Shown here one piece after another: positions 31,818-39,515 of a stretch of DNA of 64,000 nucleotides. Position 1 is the stretch's first letter. Each line of letters begins with the position of its first letter. The stretch spans positions 124,001-188,000 of the forward strand of contig JAJRWT010000063.1 of the NCBI GenBank assembly GCA_024276675.1, read 5' to 3'. The notes below the pieces were generated by a model. That model was not told where the DNA came from, made no database searches, and was given only the letters and a program-made list of their open reading frames with translations. A program made the position numbers and the translations under genes. Source of the DNA: Myxococcota bacterium (lineage in GTDB: Bacteria; Myxococcota_A; UBA796; JAFGLY01).

Positions 31818-32984
31818 TCAAGGAAGCGATCCGGGTTGTGACCGCAACAGCTTCCACACAAAGGGAGCCGCCGCCCGCGCTGCCACCCGATGCCCCTTCT
31901 CGGTCCAATGACCGTCTCGCGGGAAGTACAGAGCCTGCTCCGTGGCAGCGGCCGCCAACGCTGGTTGAAGGTCCATCACCGGGGCAAGGTCTTCCATCAT
32001 GCTGGCAGCTCTTGAACGGGCTGCGTTGAAATCCCAACCACGGGAAGCCGGCCAGCGCTCCCATGCCTCACGCCGGCAGACTTCGGACACTTCGTTGCAA
32101 TCGGGGAAAAGCAGCACTCCCACCATCACCCCGGAGCCACGACATTCAGCCACGAAGCGCTCCAGCAAGGCACGGGTGATGCGCCAGGCCTCTTCCCAGG
32201 TGGGATCCGGGGCGGGGTCGTGAACCCGCAGATCCATGGGAATGCCCTTGCCCAGAGCCACCTTGCGACGCGCCATCCAACTGGCCGACATGCTGCGCCA
32301 GGCCAGGCGCCAGGCATGACTCCGGTTCCACAGGAACCCCCCGGCGACGTTCCAGGGCGCCATTCCGGGCTCACTTAGCTGCAACAGTCTGCCGTCTTGC
32401 AAGGTGAAATAGGGCTTGTCCAGTTTCCCGTCCAGGAGGGGGTGGTTGTTGAGCACGTCGTTGGAGACCAGGAAGCCCAGCAGAACCAGGTCCGGATCCA
32501 GTGGAAGCGCGTATGTTTCCAGGACCCCCAACTCGGTAGCCGTCCCCGCTCCCGGCACTCCCATGGAGAACAGCTCCACCGGGCCGGCGCCCAGGTTCTC
32601 CAGTTCGGTTTCCAGAACCCGCCCGATTCCCCGACCCGGGGAGACCTGGGCGGCCTGCACGAAGGAATCACCGATAAGTGCGATCCTGGTGGTCCCCGAG
32701 TCCCCGGCGGGCCATTCCCGGTCCACGAAACCCTCTCTGTTCACCTGCACGGTCACCTGGTATTCGTCGCTGCGCAGACGGTGTTCGCCTGGCAGGGTGA
32801 GCTGCCCCCTCAGCAGCGGAGGGGGATTCGGGTTGCCCGGGGACTGCGGGCACCACCAGCGAACGCCCAACTCGAGGCCCGCAAGGGTCACCAGCAAGGC
32901 CCCCAGGGACAGCCCGATTCTGGCCAACAGGATCCGGAGCTGCCCGAGGGTCGGTTTGCCTGGATGTTGGCACGGTCTGTTCAA
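31818..32984 (-). CDS. SGNH/GDSL hydrolase-like membrane-anchored protein
   Basis: A 388-residue protein with an N-terminal anchor (ARIGLSLGALLVTLAGLELG). The catalytic domain contains IALIGDSFVQ (nucleophile S107), MGVPGAGTATELGVL (Gly block), GFLVSNDVLN (Asn block) and FPRDGHWTEKGH with the terminal Asp-His pair. That arrangement is typical of AlgX/AlgJ-like and other envelope SGNH enzymes that acylate or deacylate exported polysaccharide. The start is TTG 32984, chosen because GAGG lies 5 nt upstream and it begins 7 nt after the GT-C stop. It is the last gene of the 36.5->31.8 kb operon and so probably modifies what its GT-C neighbour helps build. Confidence 0.75.
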   Translation of the reverse strand: MNRPCQHPGKPTLGQLRILLARIGLSLGALLVTLAGLELGVRWWCPQSPGNPNPPPLLRGQLTLPGEHRLRSDEYQVTVQVNREGFVDREWPAGDSGTTRIALIGDSFVQAAQVSPGRGIGRVLETELENLGAGPVELFSMGVPGAGTATELGVLETYALPLDPDLVLLGFLVSNDVLNNHPLLDGKLDKPYFTLQDGRLLQLSEPGMAPWNVAGGFLWNRSHAWRLAWRSMSASWMARRKVALGKGIPMDLRVHDPAPDPTWEEAWRITRALLERFVAECRGSGVMVGVLLFPDCNEVSEVCRREAWERWPASRGWDFNAARSRAASMMEDLAPVMDLQPALAAAATEQALYFPRDGHWTEKGHRVAARAAAPFVWKLLRSQPGSLP

Positions 32985-32991
32985 TCCAACC

Positions 32992-34731
32992 TCATCGCAG
33001 GTCCGAGACCATGGCCTGGTATGCAGCGTAGGGATGGGGCGAAAGGCCCGGAGGAACTGAAAAAAGTACCAGGTTCTCACCTCCGTCCGTGCTTGTGGCC
33101 GTGGGAGGACCCAGCAGATCTTCCAGGGCGTCCTCCAGCAAGAGAGCATCGCCACCACGCATGAAGTCCCTGTGTACAACCACAGAACCCACGCCCAGAT
33201 CCTGCAACCTTTCAAGGAGCGCCCCCCCCTCCCCGGCCGGATCGCCAGAGTCCGAATCCGAGAGAAGACTCATCCCCAACCAGCGTTCCACCAGCTCCCG
33301 GGGACTGTCGACTCCGGTCCCGATGCAGAGTTCGAAGACAGGCAAACCGTGTCTGGCCTGGTAGTAGCAACCCAGGTTCCGGGTCCACATCTCCAACTCT
33401 CCCCCGGAACGATCCAGCGCGACCCCGAACAAGTCCAGGACGGGCATGTTCTCTGGTGCGGACTCATATGAGCCTGGGACCGTCCCCACCGCCTGCCTCA
33501 AGCGCCACGGCATGCCGATGACCAGCACGAGGTCCAGCAGGGCCAGGGCCATCACCACCAGCAGGTAGCGGCGGTGTATTCGCTCTGCCAGGGCAGCCAA
33601 CACCATGCTGGCCAGGAGGCCGCAACAAAGACTGAAGATCCACATGAACCGTATGGGAAACCTGAAAAAGGCCAATCCAGGGAGCCATGAGAGCAGTGCG
33701 AGAGGGCTGGTTGCTCCCTCGCTGGCCAGATCCAGACGTATCTCCGCTCCCAGCGCCAGGGGCAGGGCGCCGATTGCAAGGAGCAACGGCGCTCGCCAAC
33801 CCTTGCGGGAGGCCAGGACCAGGGGGGACATGAGCATGAGTGAGAGCGCCGTGAAGCCCAGCGGAGCCGAAATGGAATGGCTGGCCAGGTCCGTTGCATC
33901 GCTCCACGTGGCCAGCCCGCCCACGGTAGCGGTTCCGATGCGCAGGAACAGGGATGGCTCCACCTGGCCATCGCTCCACCTGCCCCCCATGGAGAAGAGC
34001 CACACGTAGTAGAGGCCGGCGGGCAGGACCACCAACAATGCCGGGAGAACGCGCAACGACCTTCTGCCCGATGAAAGGCCCAGCACCAGGGCCAGCAAGG
34101 TGGCCACCACCCCGAAGTATGCGCTGGTGAAGAGCGAAAGGGTCCAGGCCAGGCCGGCCAGCAGTGCATGACGCAGCTTGCCACCGGGAGCGGTGGCCTT
34201 CACGATTGCCCACACCAGCATGGGGAGCCAGGGGTTGAGCAGGTAGTGGACATGACCTTCCAGGAGCGCCGAGGCGGCTATTCCCGAGAAGGCATAGGTC
34301 AGACCCGCGACCCAGCTCCAGGGGCGAGGCACGGCATAGGCCAGGGCCGCACATCGCTCCGCGGCGAACGCACTCAGGACCGGACCTGCCAGGGTGAGCA
34401 CAGACAACAGGATCCAGGCGGGGAGTAGACCGTCGTTGAGCCAGGCCAGAGCCAGGAGCACGTAGGAATCCACTCGGGCCAGGCTCTCGCCGAAGGGGTA
34501 GGCGCTGGCCCGGTGGAACATGTCGGGGAAGGTACCCGGCGCCCTTTCCACCAGCCAGTTGGCGGGAAACAGGTCGAAATGCCGGGTCACCAGCACCCCG
34601 GACCGAAAGCAGGCGGTGGGCCAGGAAAACACCACTGATACCAGCAGGTAGCCCGTCAACACCAGCGCATGACCAGCCCAGGGGCGAGACGGGTGGTGAT
34701 GGCTGGGCACATTGGTCACAGGGGCCTTCAC
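32992..34731 (-). CDS. GT-C-type polytopic membrane protein, intact
   Basis: A 579-residue protein with about 11-12 helices (residues ~20-420) and a ~150-residue soluble tail. After helix 1 the loop carries RHFDLFPANWLVERAPG and SAYPFGESLARVDSYVLL, with acidic residues at the GT-C catalytic position. The tail has LERLQDLGVGSVVVHRDF and LEDLLGPPTATSTDGGENLV, a layout shared with the interrupted gene at 25476-27254. It starts at GTG 34731, one base after the upstream stop. It is the best complete reference copy in the window for judging the two TAG-interrupted relatives. Confidence 0.75.
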   Translation of the reverse strand: MKAPVTNVPSHHHPSRPWAGHALVLTGYLLVSVVFSWPTACFRSGVLVTRHFDLFPANWLVERAPGTFPDMFHRASAYPFGESLARVDSYVLLALAWLNDGLLPAWILLSVLTLAGPVLSAFAAERCAALAYAVPRPWSWVAGLTYAFSGIAASALLEGHVHYLLNPWLPMLVWAIVKATAPGGKLRHALLAGLAWTLSLFTSAYFGVVATLLALVLGLSSGRRSLRVLPALLVVLPAGLYYVWLFSMGGRWSDGQVEPSLFLRIGTATVGGLATWSDATDLASHSISAPLGFTALSLMLMSPLVLASRKGWRAPLLLAIGALPLALGAEIRLDLASEGATSPLALLSWLPGLAFFRFPIRFMWIFSLCCGLLASMVLAALAERIHRRYLLVVMALALLDLVLVIGMPWRLRQAVGTVPGSYESAPENMPVLDLFGVALDRSGGELEMWTRNLGCYYQARHGLPVFELCIGTGVDSPRELVERWLGMSLLSDSDSGDPAGEGGALLERLQDLGVGSVVVHRDFMRGGDALLLEDALEDLLGPPTATSTDGGENLVLFSVPPGLSPHPYAAYQAMVSDLR

Positions 34732-34732
34732 T

Positions 34733-35392
34733 TCATGGCTCCCCGACCCTGCGCTGGGCTCTCACAATCCACAGCCAGGAGATTCCCAGGACGTAGAGCA
34801 GCACCAGGGCTCCCCAGCCGAAGGCGACGATGAAAGGGATCCGCTGGTCCAGAGCCAGATCGATTGCGGACGACGGAGCCACCGGCAAGCGCCTCACGCG
34901 GCGCTTGTCGTCGGTGACCAGGAACTTGAAGGCCACGTGGTTGCTACGTGTGTCGGGCAGCATGACCATGCCGTCGAACAGCACTGTGCTGGCATCGGGC
35001 CTTTCTTCCATGATGGTCAATTGGGCCACCCGGGCCGGTTCCCCGCGGAACACACCCGAAAGATAGCCCCTGCCGGGATCTCGCAGTTGAATCGTACCCA
35101 TCCCCGGCCGCTCCACCAGGATCCTCACATCCCTCTGTGCCCCGGTCAACAACAGGATCAGCTCCTGCTCACCGGTGCCAATCTCCGACGGAAGCTCGGC
35201 TGGTGCCGGGACGGCCCCGGGCTCCACGGAACTCTCGGCCGAAGCGGATCCATGGCCGGATTCCGGTGTACCCGTGGAGAGACCCACACCGTCACCCGCC
35301 CAAGCCGCCCAGGTACTGGAATTCGCCCCACAGGCCCCGGGCCCCGGGCTCAAATACATGATGACGACGATAAACATCGGAAGCCAGTTCAA
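34733..35392 (-). CDS. Type-I membrane protein with one extracytoplasmic domain
   Basis: A 219-residue protein: an N-terminal signal-like segment (MNWLPMFIVVIMYLSPGPG), a Gly/Ser/Pro/Glu-rich linker, a beta-rich domain at ~75-175 (QELILLLTGAQRDVRILVER, TVLFDGMVMLPDTRSNHVAF) and a C-terminal helix (IPFIVAFGWGALVLLYVLGI) with a basic end. The TTG at 35392 overlaps the previous stop (TTGA) and has GGAG 8 nt upstream; ATG 35377 is an alternative. It lies between the coiled-coil proteins and the GT-C gene, suggesting a shared complex in the inner membrane. No family recognised. Confidence 0.6.
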   Translation of the reverse strand: MNWLPMFIVVIMYLSPGPGACGANSSTWAAWAGDGVGLSTGTPESGHGSASAESSVEPGAVPAPAELPSEIGTGEQELILLLTGAQRDVRILVERPGMGTIQLRDPGRGYLSGVFRGEPARVAQLTIMEERPDASTVLFDGMVMLPDTRSNHVAFKFLVTDDKRRVRRLPVAPSSAIDLALDQRIPFIVAFGWGALVLLYVLGISWLWIVRAQRRVGEP

Positions 35393-35862
35393 CGGAGCTT
35401 CTCCATAAGGCGTTGAAAGACCTGGGCCTCCATCTTGCCCCTCAACTGGTCCCTGTGCATGTTGATGTAATCCCATTGATCCGGCTGAAGCTCCCTGGCA
35501 ACCGCGACACCGGTTCCCATCAAGGCCACGTTGAGTGCGTGCCTCTGCTCGCGGGCCTCCAGCAGACGATCCCGGGCCTGGATGAGCGACTGCAAGCGTC
35601 GTCCGAGCCTTGCGGCGACGTCTGGCGGGATGTCCAGCCTTTCCATCGCGCCCAACACGGTGAGGAGGTCTTCGCCGCTGTAGAGCAGCCTGTTCGGCGA
35701 TCCAGCGCGCATGGCCCTTTCATACTCCAGTGATACGGGGATCAAGATGGGCAGCGTGCGAAAACCTGCGACGGAGTTCCGCCGGTAAAACAGGAAGCCT
35801 GCCTGTACTATGAGCGACAGGAGCAGGAGCCCCACGAGACACCAGGACCACCAACGGTTCAC
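35389..35862 (-). CDS. Small single-span coiled-coil protein related to the 28-kb set
   Basis: A 157-residue protein from GTG 35862: anchor (WSWCLVGLLLLSLIVQAGFL), a loop, then YSGEDLLTVLGAMERLDIPP (motif-like region 63-70), LGRRLQSLIQARDRLLEARE and a final ELQPDQWDYINMHRDQLRGK. The same order of elements occurs in the genes at 27715 and 28217. It is joined to its neighbours by GTGA at its start and TTGA at its end. Probably a periplasmic coiled-coil subunit; no named family. Confidence 0.65.
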   Translation of the reverse strand: MNRWWSWCLVGLLLLSLIVQAGFLFYRRNSVAGFRTLPILIPVSLEYERAMRAGSPNRLLYSGEDLLTVLGAMERLDIPPDVAARLGRRLQSLIQARDRLLEAREQRHALNVALMGTGVAVARELQPDQWDYINMHRDQLRGKMEAQVFQRLMEKLR

Positions 35863-36449
35863 GGCGCATCCCCCTCGTGACCGGTGGGCGAGGGCTGTGC
35901 CACGGGCGAAGTGCTGTCGGGGGGAAAGGAGCCACGCGGCAATCCCGGCACAGGATCCCCGGCCAGCCCACCCTCGCGTCCAGCCAGGGAAGAGCGAACC
36001 TGTTGGGCCATCTCGGCGGGAAGCACCTGGAGCAACCCGTCAACTTCAAGGGAAAGATCCCGTTCCAGGTCCAGAATCTCCCTTTGCAGATCCAGCAGGT
36101 CCCTGTGGTCCTGCGCGCTTTCGCGGAGAATTCCACCCAGGCGTTCCTCCTGGGCATCACTCAGCGCCAGCTCCGTGTCGGCCAGGCTCTCCACACCCCT
36201 CAAGAGATCGTCCAGCGACAGCGTGGAGCCCAGCTTCGCCACCGCACCGCTCAGGTCACTGGCACGCATGTGCCCGGAGACCTCTCGGGCGGCCTGGCGG
36301 GCATCGTCGGCGCTCATGGTGGACGTGACGTTCACGATGGGGGTGAACACGTAGACCAGCCCTGCACCAGGGCCATCTGCGGCCACCCACAGCGCCAGGA
36401 CAAAATTGGCGAAAGCCAATCCCAAAGCCAGCTTTGCGGGTAGATTCAT
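35859..36449 (-). CDS. Small single-span coiled-coil protein with DL-x-RG motif, operon head
   Basis: A 196-residue protein from ATG 36449 (in-frame ATGs at 36503 and 36509 are possible): anchor (LALGLAFANFVLALWVAAD), LSLDDLLRGVESLADTELAL (motif 80-85), LSDAQEERLGGILRESAQDH, a strongly heptadic helix LLDLQREILDLERDLSLEVD, then LPAEMAQQVRSSLAGR and a Pro-rich end. It matches the second protein of the 28-kb operon element by element. It heads the operon continuing to the SGNH gene at 31818. The upstream region to 36595 is shared with the divergent vWA lipoprotein gene. Confidence 0.68.
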   Translation of the reverse strand: MNLPAKLALGLAFANFVLALWVAADGPGAGLVYVFTPIVNVTSTMSADDARQAAREVSGHMRASDLSGAVAKLGSTLSLDDLLRGVESLADTELALSDAQEERLGGILRESAQDHRDLLDLQREILDLERDLSLEVDGLLQVLPAEMAQQVRSSLAGREGGLAGDPVPGLPRGSFPPDSTSPVAQPSPTGHEGDAP

Positions 36450-36595
36450 GCCTGGGGAACGCAGGCTGTCACCGGGGAGCCGGAAAGTGGGCGAACCGCT
36501 CATTCCCATTTTTTGCGTTTTCCTTTCGGCCAGCTTACCCTGCGTCTATGATGAGGCCATGCCAACCAGGTTATCATCAATACCAGGGAGGTATC

Positions 36596-38020
36596 ATGCT
36601 CACGAGAACCCTGCTCATTGCAGCCATGGCCATGGGCTGTGTGGACTACGATCTCTACGACCCTTCCGACGACAAGACCCCCGATACCGGGACAGCCGGC
36701 GAACCCGAAGAAACCGCGTCCCCCAACATAGTGGTGTATTGCACGGAAGACCCCGAATGCACTTCGCTCTACTTCGGCACCTTGATGCAGAACTGCCCCA
36801 GCGATTGGGAGCAGGTCACCGTAGAAAACAAGGGCGGCGAAACCCTCCACGTCTCCGACATCCACGTGGACAGCTCGGCCGACTCCAACTTCATCCTTGA
36901 AGAAGGCATCAGTCTCCCCACCCTCGCCCCCGGTGAAACCTACACCTTCTCCGTCCAGTTCACCCCGACGGCAGTGGGCACCAGCTATACACCGGATCTG
37001 CTGGTAATCTCCGACGATCCCATCAACCCCACCGCCAGCCTGGGCCTGGAAGGCACCGGCGGGGAATACTCCTGGTACGAAGAAACCTTCCTACAGAACT
37101 TCTACGACAGCGTCGACGTACTCTGGGTGTTGGACAATTCCGGCTCCATGAGCGACTCCATCAACCGAGTGAAAGACAACTACGACACCTTCATAAACCA
37201 GTTCGTCACCGAAGAACTGGACTTCCACATGGGTGTCATAACCACCGACATGAGCACCGCCACCGACCAGGGCAAGCTGCGGGGCAGCCCCACCTACACC
37301 TCGTCCGACATGAGCGAATCCGAGATCATCGACACCTTCATGGACACCGTCAACCTCATCCTCGACCGCACCGGCGACGGCAGTGAAAAGGGCTTCGACG
37401 CCACTGAAGCAGCCCTTACCGAACCCCTTGTCTCCGGCCACAACGCTGGTTTCTTCAGAGATTTCGACGACGACGGCAACGAAGTGGCCATAGCCACCAT
37501 CATCGTGTCGGACGAAAACAACGACCTGATGGCCAGCATACACGAAAGCTCCAGCACCACCACCTTCTCCGACTGGTACCTGGGTCTCAAGTCCAGCTCC
37601 GACAGGGTGACCTTCTCCGCCATCTGCGGCGATCCCACCTGGGACTCCTCCCTGATCTTCGGCGGATGCGAAAACGGCAACATCGACGGCGACGCCGGCG
37701 ACGAGTACGTCTACGCCGTCAACCGTACCGGAGGCTTCTGGGCCAGCATCTGTTCCTCCGACTTCTCCGAAGCCATCGAAAACCTCTCCCAGACCGCCGC
37801 CGGCCTGCGTTCCTCCTTCACCCTGAAGTACACACCCACAGGCTCAGCTCTGGACATCGTGGTGGAGGTCAACGGAGTGCCCGTGGACTACTACTCCGCT
37901 TCCACCGGAAACGGCTGGATGCTGGACTACGACACCAATAGCATCGTCTTCTACGGCGACTCCGTCCCCGAGGCCGGAGCCACCGTCTACGTCGCATACA
38001 AATACGACGCCGGATGTTGA
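36596..38020 (+). CDS. von Willebrand A-domain lipoprotein, first copy
   Basis: A 474-residue lipoprotein (AMAMGC, Cys15) with an Asp/Thr-rich linker, an ASH/choice-of-anchor-D-like beta domain at ~55-155 (VTVENKGGETLHVSDIHVD, APGETYTFSVQFTPTAVGT), and a vWA domain at ~170-390. The metal-site motif DNSGSMSDS (D180, S182, S184) is followed by GVITTDM and ATIIVSDEN. The tail (~395-474) is a small beta domain ending in AYKYDAGC. vWA domains of this type bind a divalent metal and a protein ligand, so adhesion or assembly outside the cell is likely. ATG 36596 follows GGGAGG closely. A close paralogue follows after 44 nt. Confidence 0.85.
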   Translation: MLTRTLLIAAMAMGCVDYDLYDPSDDKTPDTGTAGEPEETASPNIVVYCTEDPECTSLYFGTLMQNCPSDWEQVTVENKGGETLHVSDIHVDSSADSNFILEEGISLPTLAPGETYTFSVQFTPTAVGTSYTPDLLVISDDPINPTASLGLEGTGGEYSWYEETFLQNFYDSVDVLWVLDNSGSMSDSINRVKDNYDTFINQFVTEELDFHMGVITTDMSTATDQGKLRGSPTYTSSDMSESEIIDTFMDTVNLILDRTGDGSEKGFDATEAALTEPLVSGHNAGFFRDFDDDGNEVAIATIIVSDENNDLMASIHESSSTTTFSDWYLGLKSSSDRVTFSAICGDPTWDSSLIFGGCENGNIDGDAGDEYVYAVNRTGGFWASICSSDFSEAIENLSQTAAGLRSSFTLKYTPTGSALDIVVEVNGVPVDYYSASTGNGWMLDYDTNSIVFYGDSVPEAGATVYVAYKYDAGC

Positions 38021-38064
38021 TCCTGCATCGACACCAGCACTTCGAATCCAGAGCCGGAGAGAGC

Positions 38065-39492
38065 ATGTTCAGTGCTTCGCTATTCATTATTGGGATGTTG
38101 TCCGCCTGCGTGGATTACGACCTGTACAATCCAGACGACGACAAGCCCATTGACACCGGCACAGCCGTCGATCCCGAGCCCGAACCGGATCCCGAAAACC
38201 CCGACATCCTGCTCTACTGCACCGAGGACCCTGACTGCGAAGCTCTGTACTTCGGCTCCTTGATGACCGGGTGCACCAGCGACTGGTTGCAGGCCACCAT
38301 CGAAAACCAGGGCGCCGAGACCCTGGTGGTCTCCGATATCCAGGTCGACTCCTCGGGAGACGCCAACTTCACCATCGACCCATCCACGGTCCCCCCCACC
38401 CTCGGACCTTCCGAAACCTACACCTTCTCGCTCCAGTTCATGCCCTCGGCCGTTGGAACAACCTACACTCCCAACCTGCTGGTCACCTCCAACGATCCTG
38501 ACACGCCCACCGCAGAGCTTCTCCTTGAAGGTACCGGAGCAGAATTCTCCACCTACGAGGAATGCTTCCAGCAGAGCAACTATGACGCCGTCGACATCCT
38601 CTGGGTCCTGGACAACTCCGGCTCCATGAGCACGGCCATCAACCAGGTGAAAGACAACTTCGACCTGTTCATCAACGACTTCGTTGACCTGGAATTGGAC
38701 TATCACCTGGGCCTGGTGACCACCGACATGTACTACGCGTTGGATGGCGGTCGGCTCAGGGGCGACCCCACCTACCTCACGTCGGACATGGATCCATCGC
38801 TCATCGTGAGTTCTTTCCTGGAAACGGTCGACGAAATCCTCGACAGAGAAGGCTCCGGCAGTGAGCAGGGCTTCGATGCCGTCTACCACGCTCTCAACGA
38901 ACCTCTTCTCTCCGGCCACAATGCCGGATTCTTCCGAGATTACGACGAATACGGAAACGAAGTGGCCATTGCCACCATCATCGTCACCGACGAAGACAAC
39001 TCCTCCGGCGCCGAAGTCCATGAGACCGCCTCGTCCACCGAGTTCACCGACTGGTACACCGGCCTGAAGACCGATCCCGACAACGTGACCTTCTCTGCCA
39101 TATGCGGCGATCCATCTTGGGAATCATTCATCGGATGCCTCGATATAATCAGCGGGATCTCCGGAACGCCCGGCGATGAATACGTCTACGCCGTTGACCG
39201 CACCAACGGTTTCTGGTCCAGTATTTGCACCGACGACTTCTCCGAGGCCCTCTCCTACCTGTCGTTGACCGCCGCCGGCATCAAGACCGAGTTCGCCCTC
39301 AGGTACACTCCCACCAGCATTGTCGATATGACCGTCACAGTGGACGGAGTCGAGGTGGACTACTACAGCGCGGCCACCGGCGATGGCTGGAAGATCGACT
39401 ACACTACCAACAGCCTGGTATTCTACGGCGATGCAATCCCAGGCCCTGGTTCCGAGATCTGTGTCACCTACCAGTACGATCCAGGCTGCTGA
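38065..39492 (+). CDS. von Willebrand A-domain lipoprotein, second tandem copy
   Basis: A 475-residue lipoprotein (GMLSAC, Cys15) with the same domain order as its upstream neighbour: DT-rich linker, ASH-like domain, vWA domain with DNSGSMSTA (D183, S185, S187) and a tail ending TYQYDPGC. The two align without large gaps and share phrases such as VLWVLDNSGSM/ILWVLDNSGSM, SGHNAGFFRD and EVAIATIIV, so they arose by tandem duplication, though DNA identity has drifted. GGAGAGAG precedes ATG 38065; a longer in-frame ATG (38014) would remove the signal peptide and is rejected. Probably cotranscribed with the first copy. Confidence 0.85.
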   Translation: MFSASLFIIGMLSACVDYDLYNPDDDKPIDTGTAVDPEPEPDPENPDILLYCTEDPDCEALYFGSLMTGCTSDWLQATIENQGAETLVVSDIQVDSSGDANFTIDPSTVPPTLGPSETYTFSLQFMPSAVGTTYTPNLLVTSNDPDTPTAELLLEGTGAEFSTYEECFQQSNYDAVDILWVLDNSGSMSTAINQVKDNFDLFINDFVDLELDYHLGLVTTDMYYALDGGRLRGDPTYLTSDMDPSLIVSSFLETVDEILDREGSGSEQGFDAVYHALNEPLLSGHNAGFFRDYDEYGNEVAIATIIVTDEDNSSGAEVHETASSTEFTDWYTGLKTDPDNVTFSAICGDPSWESFIGCLDIISGISGTPGDEYVYAVDRTNGFWSSICTDDFSEALSYLSLTAAGIKTEFALRYTPTSIVDMTVTVDGVEVDYYSAATGDGWKIDYTTNSLVFYGDAIPGPGSEICVTYQYDPGC

Positions 39493-39515
39493 CAGGGAGC
39501 CAGCCCCGCCTCCAT

